From Cycas panzhihuaensis (taxonomy: Eukaryota > Cycadophyta): a DNA stretch of 64,000 bases. The position numbers and the translations under genes are program-made. The notes beneath the pieces are model-generated. The model worked only from the letters and a program-made list of their open reading frames with translations, was not told the DNA's origin and did no database searches. The stretch is from the NCBI GenBank assembly GCA_023213395.1, contig CM041465.1, positions 76,391,741-76,455,740 of the forward strand, written 5' to 3'. Position 1 is the first letter of the stretch; every line of letters starts with the position of its first letter. Positions 57,739 through 64,000 of the stretch are shown piece by piece.

Positions 57739-60060
57739 ATGCGACGCTTTTCTCATCGTTTGCGTGGTCTACCTCCATTGTTAGAAGACCCTGAGTATCA
57801 CCCTCTTCCTTTGTCGATTAGTCGACTATGGAGGATACTCTTAGATTGGGCCTACCACACTTCAACCTTGGAAACCCATGCTTTTCCTTCCTCTATTCCC
57901 AGGTCCACCCAAGAGGGTGATGAACCCCTTTATTACCTAAGTGACCAACACCTCTCACTTCATGTCCATCCCTCTACCCATGCCGTAGAAGGATCCATTC
58001 CTCTTGAGACTTGCCACGTAGTTGGTGACTCTTATGAGGAGCATTTCGAGGAACCTACTTTGTTCAAGGTCCCAATTACCTCTTACGAGTACATAGGGAC
58101 TCCTCCTATTGACGTAGTTGAAGCTCTAAATGAGTGTCGCCATGCAGCATGCTTGTAACCACGTCTTCGATGGCTTGAGGGTGCCCTCCGTGGAGGAGCC
58201 TCTTCCTTTTCTGTTCCTCCCCCGCATGCCTCATCCTCATCTACCTTTCCTTTGACGAATCCCTTTGTGCCTACGCACGTGTCCCGCTCCTTTCCTATTC
58301 TCGCAGTGGGGGCACGTGTCGCGCCTTCCATTTCTCATCGAGGTCCTAGTGTTTCAGGATCTCCCCGTGGTGTGTCTTTTCCTCAATTGAAGGTTAGCTT
58401 ACCCGTCCCTAATCAAACCAATGTGCCATCCCCTAATGTGGCACATGTTGCCCCTAGTAGGCCTATTGGTTCTACTAGCATCCTGACTACTAGCCATATG
58501 GGATCCGCTCCCACACATCCTCAAAACCAACACGTTGGTGCTTCCTTCTACGTTCCCCTAGGGTATACTTCTCAACCTTGGGGGCAGGGTAGAGGAAGTC
58601 GTCTCCCAGTTTATGGGGTGGATCTGCTACACCCATATAGGGTCGCTCCACCTACGGGTGGCCCATATGGGCAAAACCCAGTTCCACATCCATCTTGCCC
58701 GCCATCCAATGCAATCCCATCCATTATACCTTCGCAAGGGAACCCAACTCCCTTCCAAGGCACCTATCCCCATGCCTCTTTTCAGCGAGGGGCATTTCCT
58801 CAAGGAGGGATGGGTGTTCCACCCCCATCTGCTCCTTGTTCATTACCTACTACGACATTCGTTGATCCTATGGCCCAGGCAAGGGCACGACCTTCATGGA
58901 CTTTAGGTCAACACCTCTTTCCGTTGAGGCGTTACGAACCAACCTGCCACCTCATCCCCCTGAAGTTCCTAGATTCAATGGAACTTTGTCGCAAGACCCG
59001 GTGGAGCATGTGCGTGGTTTTTCTATGGCATGCATCGATTACTGGGCTTATGACCACATTTTAATAAAATTATTCCCGCGATCCTTGCAGGGCGACACCC
59101 TCAAATGGTTCTACCGTCTCCCTGCCCATTCTATCCATTCATTCCAGCAATTGGTGGATGAGTTCATCAACTATTTTGATGTAGCCTGTCCATTCGAGAG
59201 TGGAATGAAGTTGTTCCTTTCACTCAAACAAGGTCACGATGAGATGAATCGTGACTTTGTGCGGCAATTCTATGACTTGCTTCACTCCACTAAGGCAACA
59301 TTGCCCAAGGAGCTGAAGCGAGACCTTTTCATCAACGCGCCGTCACGAAGTTCATGTGGAAGTCCTCAAGATGGGGGCGACCACATGTGACTCCGCAATC
59401 GCCAAGTGTTTGGTGTTAGAGGCTATTGAGATCCAAGCTAGTCTCAAGAAACCTCTTAAGCCCTCATAGCGCCATGAGGCACCACCCCCAACCAAGGATA
59501 CCAAACTTTCCCAACCTACTCGGTCTTCCTCTTATTCAACTGAGAGGACTCTAGACCCTCTCATATCAGTCATACGCTCATTCGAGCGTACGATGAAGGA
59601 GCTCAAGCTTCAAGCTCCTTCATCCCCTACATCCAATAAACAAGTCCAACAAACTACCCAAGCTCCTCTCCCTAGGAATGGAAATGCCCAGTCCTCTCAA
59701 GCGAGAAGGTCTGACCCTCCGCTTGAGAAGAAGTGGTGCTCCGTTCATGGGGAGTGCTTCCATGATGATTCGTGTTGTAGGGCCCAGCATCCTAAGGATG
59801 CCTCTCGATGTGATTCTTCCCCTAAACGGGCCTCAAGGCCTAATTTGGATCAACCAGTTCACAAGGATCCGTTCCCTAAACATGGGGAACGTGATCACAA
59901 CACCCAAACCAAGAGCAACCAAAACCGAGGAAGATCGCCTTATCCCTTCCTTCCCGCAACAAAGGGAAGGGTGCCCGGAACTCGTCTTCCTCCTCTCGTT
60001 CTCCTAGCTGTCGCACCCCGTCACCTTTGCGACCCTGGAACAGGGAGAAGAAGGTGATCT
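57739..60060 (+). pseudogene. Gypsy Gag
   Basis: ATG 57739 opens MRRFSHRLRGLPPLLEDPEY. The frame stops at 58158; a Pro/Gly/Ser-rich stretch (58252-58890) follows. The Gag core lies at 58896-59390: VPRFNGTLSQDPVEHVRGFS, ILIKLFPRSLQGDTLKWFYR, LPAHSIHSFQQLVDEFINYF and FVRQFYDLLHSTKATLPKEL, diagnostic for gypsy Gag. A basic/polar region (59593-60057) includes WCSVHGECFHDDSCCRAQHP, a Cys/His-rich knuckle-like motif. Confidence 0.85.
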
Positions 60061-60239
60061 AGTTACTTGAAGCAACTCCTACTTACACCCTTATGCGATC
60101 CCAAGCGCGAGGCGGCGGGGCTTCTTGTTCTTCCGCTCCTTTCGGTAGTCTTCCAGAGAACCTTCCTCTGGAAATCCCTCTCTTTCCCAAGGCTATTCCT
60201 ATATGCCCAGGTCGTTACAATTTCTGAAGGGCACTTACC

Positions 60240-60785
60240 CAACCTACCACGAAGGGTAAGCCCTTCTCCATCGTGGACGAGCTCCATACGGTCGCCGCAG
60301 GAATGTCCTTAATGGACGTTCTGAGGAGTTGTCCCAAGCAGCGGGCCCTCCTCCTAGAAGCTTTAGGATCAAGTGATGCGCCTGTCCACGCTTGGGGTGT
60401 CACCCAAGGTTGTGGACCCGTTATCTCATTTGATCCTAAGGATCTTCCTCCCGTCGGTGAAAGGGGACGTTAGTGGAACTTCCCATTCACCATCACTATC
60501 AATACGCCCGATTGTACCCTTCGAAGGACTGTTGTTGACAATAGTTCTTCTGTCAATACCATGCCCTTATATGTCATGCAAGAGCTTGGTATCTCCACCT
60601 TGGAACCTGTTCCCTGGCGATGCCAAGGTTATGACGGTAACGAGAAGACCCCTTTGGGATCTGTCGCGATTCCGCTCACCCTTGAGGGCAAGACCATTCT
60701 TGCCGACGTTGTAGTCCTCAACGTCGATGTGGATTATAACCTCCTTTTAGGTCGTCCATGGCTCGACCAAATGGGAGCCGTGTGA
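60240..60785 (+). pseudogene. Gypsy retropepsin
   Basis: Reads TVVDNSSSVNTMPLYVMQEL at about 60530-60590 (normally V-D-x-G-S-S/T; Asp kept, next residues altered), then YDGNEKTPLGSVAIPLTLEG and VDYNLLLGRPWLDQMGAV at the end. Preceded by SIVDELHTVAAGMSLMDVLR (60262-60320). The stop at 60783 precedes an acidic linker (60834-61373). Confidence 0.8.
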
Positions 60786-61800
60786 TCAACTCTTTGGGGA
60801 TAACTTAAATTCATCCACGACGGATGAATAAGAGTGATTCCCTGCGAACATCCGTTTACTAAACAAACCCGCTCCACTAGTTCGGCAAACCAAGGTTCAT
60901 CTACCTATGCCTCGGCTTGCTCTATTGGTATACCTAACCCATCCGAAGAAGATCCCGCATCTTCTCCCCCTAGTCTCATGCGATTCACCCCTATTGGCGT
61001 TGGGAGTTACGGGTACCTTGCTTCGTTTAGTGATGACGAGTCACTCGACGAAGACGAGGATTGCCTTCACCCCGTCTCTTTCCTCTGCACCAATAGGTTA
61101 CACCCGCCTTGTTCTAGATCCCCACCTAGAACCTCTCTCATTGGTGAGGCTAGCCACTCATGCATGTCACACGTCATCGCTCGTGTTAACCCGCCCATCA
61201 CTAGTTCTTCTTCTTCATTGCCCCCTGTAGGTAATGGCTTTGAAGAATTGCCTTTCGCTCATTCTGAGGAGCCTCTTCTTGGTTTTCCTTCAGATTCCCA
61301 TGAGGAAGTTGAGCAACCCGATGGCCATCACGGTCCCGTTGCTCTTACTCCCTCTAGTACTTCCTCTACTTGAAGTAAGGTCATCCATGGGGTGGATTAT
61401 TTCGAGGACGACGAAGCCCTGCTTGAGCATCTGGCGGGCCTTGCACCCAACTTGCCTTTTGGTCACCACCAGCTTGGTCATCAGAAGATCCTCACGATCA
61501 GATCCACGCTTGCTGATCTGATCCCATCTCCTGTTCCTCCTCCTCCTGTTGATCTTGCCCCTCTCCACTTCGAGAAGGGCAACGCCATGTGCATGGGGGC
61601 AACTCAAGACATAGTCTTGGCCCTGGGCAAGGTCATTAAGGTCAGGCTGGAATGTTCCCATGATGAGATAAGGGAGTACTCCCTTCTGTTCTAGGAGTTC
61701 TGAGATGTGTTCGCATGGGATTATCTCTTGGCATGAAGGGCAGAGCCCTCGATTGTCACTCATAACCTCACCACCCTTCACTGGCGCACCTGTCGCGGTA
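60786..61800 (+). other. Linker between protease and RT
   Basis: Plus frames 60834-61373 and 61392-61694 are Ser/Pro/Asp/Glu-rich (DDESLDEDEDCLHPVS; VDYFEDDEALLEHLAGL-like). They connect PR to RT with a stop and small frame changes; no separate domain. Confidence 0.6.
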
Positions 61801-62985
61801 GTGTCCCCTTCACCCGAAACTCTCTGCCATCGTCAAAATGGAGGTTGAAAAGCTTCTAAACACTGGTCTCATTACTTCCATTGACTACCCTAAGTGGGTC
61901 TCTAACATTGTCCCCGTTGCTAAAAAGAACAGGCCAATTTGTATCTGTGTCGATTTTTGCGACATCAATAACGCTTGTCCCAAGGATAATTTTTTGTTAC
62001 CCTTCCTTGATCAAATCATTGATCGCACCACCAGATTTGAAGTGATGTCCCTAATGGACGGCTTCTCATTATAACCAAATTGATTTCTCCCAAAGACCAC
62101 CATAAGGCGGCCTTCACTACTCCTTAGGGTACCTTCGCCTCTGGCAATGCCCTTTGGCCTTAAGAATCACGGTGCTACTTACCAAAGAGCCATGCATTTT
62201 ATCTTCCATGACCTCATTGACAACACATTGGAGGTCTTCATGGACGATATGATGGGTCTCTCCCGCGTTAGGGCCCATCACCCTTCGACTTCTGCCATCT
62301 TTTCACGATGTCGCAAGTATCACGTTAGTCTAAATCCTCTCAAGTGTGTGTTTACCGTTACCTTGGGTAAACTCCTTGGGTTCCTTGTATCTAAACAAGG
62401 AATTCAGATTGACCCTGACAAAGTCAGGGCAATCCTTGACATGCCGCCACCTAGAACTCAATGGCAGATTAAGTCGTTTCTAGGGAGGCTTGGTTTTCTT
62501 AGGCACTTCCTAGCCGATTTCGCTGTGAGCGCTAAACCCCTCACGAACCTATTGAAGAAGGGAGCTCATTTTGCCTGTCTGACAAGACCCAAAAGGCCTT
62601 CAAAGGACTCAAGGAAGCCTTAGCGTCCACTCCTACGTTGGTGCCTCCCCGATTCGATAGGCCCTTCATCTCATACACCTCAGTGACTGATGAATCCTTG
62701 GGCGCTATGCTAACTCAGGAGGATGACTCAGGAACTAAGAGAGCTATATACTTCATCAGTCACACTCTCATGGCTGCTAAGCTTAGCTATTCTCCCACTG
62801 AGAAGGAGTGCCTCTCCTTGGTCCATGCGACTAAGAAGTTCAGGCACTACTTGCTTGGCAACACCACCAAGGTGATCGTTCAATCCGATCCCTTGCGATA
62901 CTTGCTAACTCGTTCGGATTTAATGGGTAGGGCCGGTCATTGGGCCGTCCTACTCCAAGAATTTGACCTCCATATCGTTAACTAG
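61801..62985 (+). pseudogene. Gypsy RT and RNase H
   Basis: RT: VEKLLNTGLITSIDYPKWVS, NIVPVAKKN, ICVDFCDINNACPKDNFLLP (61838-62074), then after a stop/frameshift MPFGLKNHGATYQRAMHFIF and catalytic VFMDDMMG (62236-62262; FMDD is a usual variant of YxDD), LNPLKCVFTV, GKLLGFLVSKQGIQIDPDKV and IKSFLGRLGFLRHFLADFA. RNase H (62638-62985): SYTSVTDESLGAMLTQED (the first catalytic Asp region), SPTEKECLSLVHATKKFRHY, VIVQSDPLRYLL. Active residues appear mostly present. Confidence 0.9.
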
Positions 62986-63000
62986 AAATCAAAGAAGGGA

Positions 63001-64000
63001 ATGATAGTGGTCGAGCAACTCGTAGATGCCCCTATCCCTAACTCTTTTGGTGCTCCCATTGATGACTCTCTCCCCGATGAGTCTATCTTGACGATTCAGG
63101 GAGCCTCTTCCCATCCACTTGTCGATGATGAGTGGTATGGGGATATAGTGCGGTATCTTATGCGTGATGCACCGCCACGGCTAGTAGTAAAGTTAGATCT
63201 CGTATCTAGACTTCTACCAGGCAATACCTCCTCATGGATGAGGTATTGTACAAGAGGTCCTTTGATGGGATCCTCCTCCGCTGCATCACTACTAAGGAAG
63301 CTGACCAAGTACTCCGCGAATGCCACCATAGCATTTGCGGAGGTCACTTTGGGGGCTAATCTATGGCTTAGAGGATCCTCCGCATGGGCTATTTTTTGCT
63401 GTCCCTTTTTAAGGACACTCACGCTTTTGCTCTGAAATGTCGACGATGTCAAGAACACTCCAACATTTCCTATGTGCCTTCCGAGGCCCTACATCCCATT
63501 GTTTCGCCATGGCCTTTCGCTCAGTGGGGACTAGACCTCATTGGGGCTATCTCCCCACCTTTGTCATCGCAGCACAAGTTTATCTTGACTGCGAGGGAGT
63601 ATTTTACTAAATAGGCGGAGGCCATCCCCTTAATCACTACCCCTGGTAAAACGATCGCCATGTTCGTTTACCATCACATCATTTGTCGTTTGAAATTCGG
63701 GCGTCCTAATCGCGACAATAGAACTCCTTTCTGTAATAAAGAGATGGATGAGCTTTGTGAGAAGTTCAAAATTTCTCATAAGACTTCCTCCCCTTACTAC
63801 CCTCAGGCAAATGGCAAAGTGGAGTCTTTCAATAAGACTCTCGTCAACATCCTTAAGAAAATTGTTGTTGCTCAATCCCAAAAGGATTGGCACCTTCAGT
63901 TGCCCTCCACCTTGTGGGCTTACCGCACCTCTATTCGTTCGCCAGGAATGACCCGTTCTCCTGGTCTCTGATGCAGGCGGTACTCCCAGCGGAGGTAGAA
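63001..64000 (+). pseudogene. Gypsy integrase (partial, runs off the window)
   Basis: H2C2 finger relic around 63320-63460 (CRRCQEH), then SPWPFAQWGLDLIGAISPPL (first catalytic Asp, about 63505-63560), FILTAREYFTK followed by TAG and AEAIPL, FGRPNRDNRTPFCNKEMDEL (second Asp), SPYYPQANGKVESFNKTLVN (Glu) and LWAYRTSIRS. A frameshift near 63950 shifts to a frame ending AVLPAEVE at the last bases, a standard integrase motif, so the gene continues past 64000. Confidence 0.9.

Larger units (their letters stand above)
55011..64000 (+). mobile_element. Ty3/gypsy retrotransposon with long leader, right end outside window
   Basis: Inserted into LINE ORF2; the most likely start is TGTTTCCGGC at 55011 (or TGTTGTTT at 55009). 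Noticeably more GC-rich than the left 50 kb. Gene order Gag, PR, RT, RNase H, IN. IN continues to the last base. No second LTR in the window, so LTR limits and the TSD cannot be verified here. Confidence 0.85.

Overview
This window is nuclear DNA of a land plant, most likely a species with a large, repeat-rich genome. A gymnosperm or similar tree would fit, but the sequence does not settle this. I see no host protein-coding gene and no tRNA or rRNA gene. Nearly everything recognisable is LTR retrotransposon, LINE or microsatellite. The evidence is plant-type: tRNA-iMet primer-binding sites (TGGTATCAGAGC and variants), Ty1/copia and Ty3/gypsy polyprotein motifs, and plant L1-type LINE domains (DUF4283, zf-RVT, RNase H).

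Layout. (1) 1-1946: right part of a copia-like gag-only element with an open 295-codon frame, its LTR and a PBS directly after it. (2) 2543-8007: a broken minus-strand element split by a small plus-strand LTR element (3208-7305), whose 5' LTR was itself hit by a truncated LINE (3323-5108). (3) 8549-13051: old, stop-riddled plus-strand copia with a 3' LTR. (4) 14033-19252: minus-strand copia with near-identical 217-bp LTRs and TSD AAATC. (5) 19378-23111: complete gag-only copia-like element (two 326-bp LTRs, PBS, long leader, broken gag), same family as (1). (6) 23112-28161: mostly featureless AT-rich DNA with a 20-bp-phased repeat and an unidentified decayed reading frame. (7) 28162-34382: minus-strand Ty3/gypsy with TSD TTTTG. 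(8) 36318-45683: gag-only plus-strand LTR element, into which a minus-strand Ty3/gypsy (38365-45156, TSD AGATT) inserted. (9) 45990-48960: further minus-strand gypsy remnants. (10) 49695-51228: a 1.5-kb TA/TG/CA microsatellite. (11) 51236-55010: 5' part of a plus-strand LINE with ORF1 and ORF2, cut by (12) a plus-strand Ty3/gypsy with a long leader (55011-end) that runs off the right edge.

The elements form a nested stack whose order can be read from interruptions. The left 50 kb is very AT-rich, and most broken codons look like C-to-T decay (CAG/CAA to TAG/TAA, TGG to TAG/TGA, Cys to Tyr). The right 12 kb is visibly more GC-rich and less decayed.

The most interesting theme is the coexistence of autonomous-type but broken copia and gypsy elements with at least two unrelated gag-only LTR elements, which must have relied on reverse transcriptase and integrase supplied by other elements. 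All boundaries, TSDs and identities were read by eye; no database search was possible.
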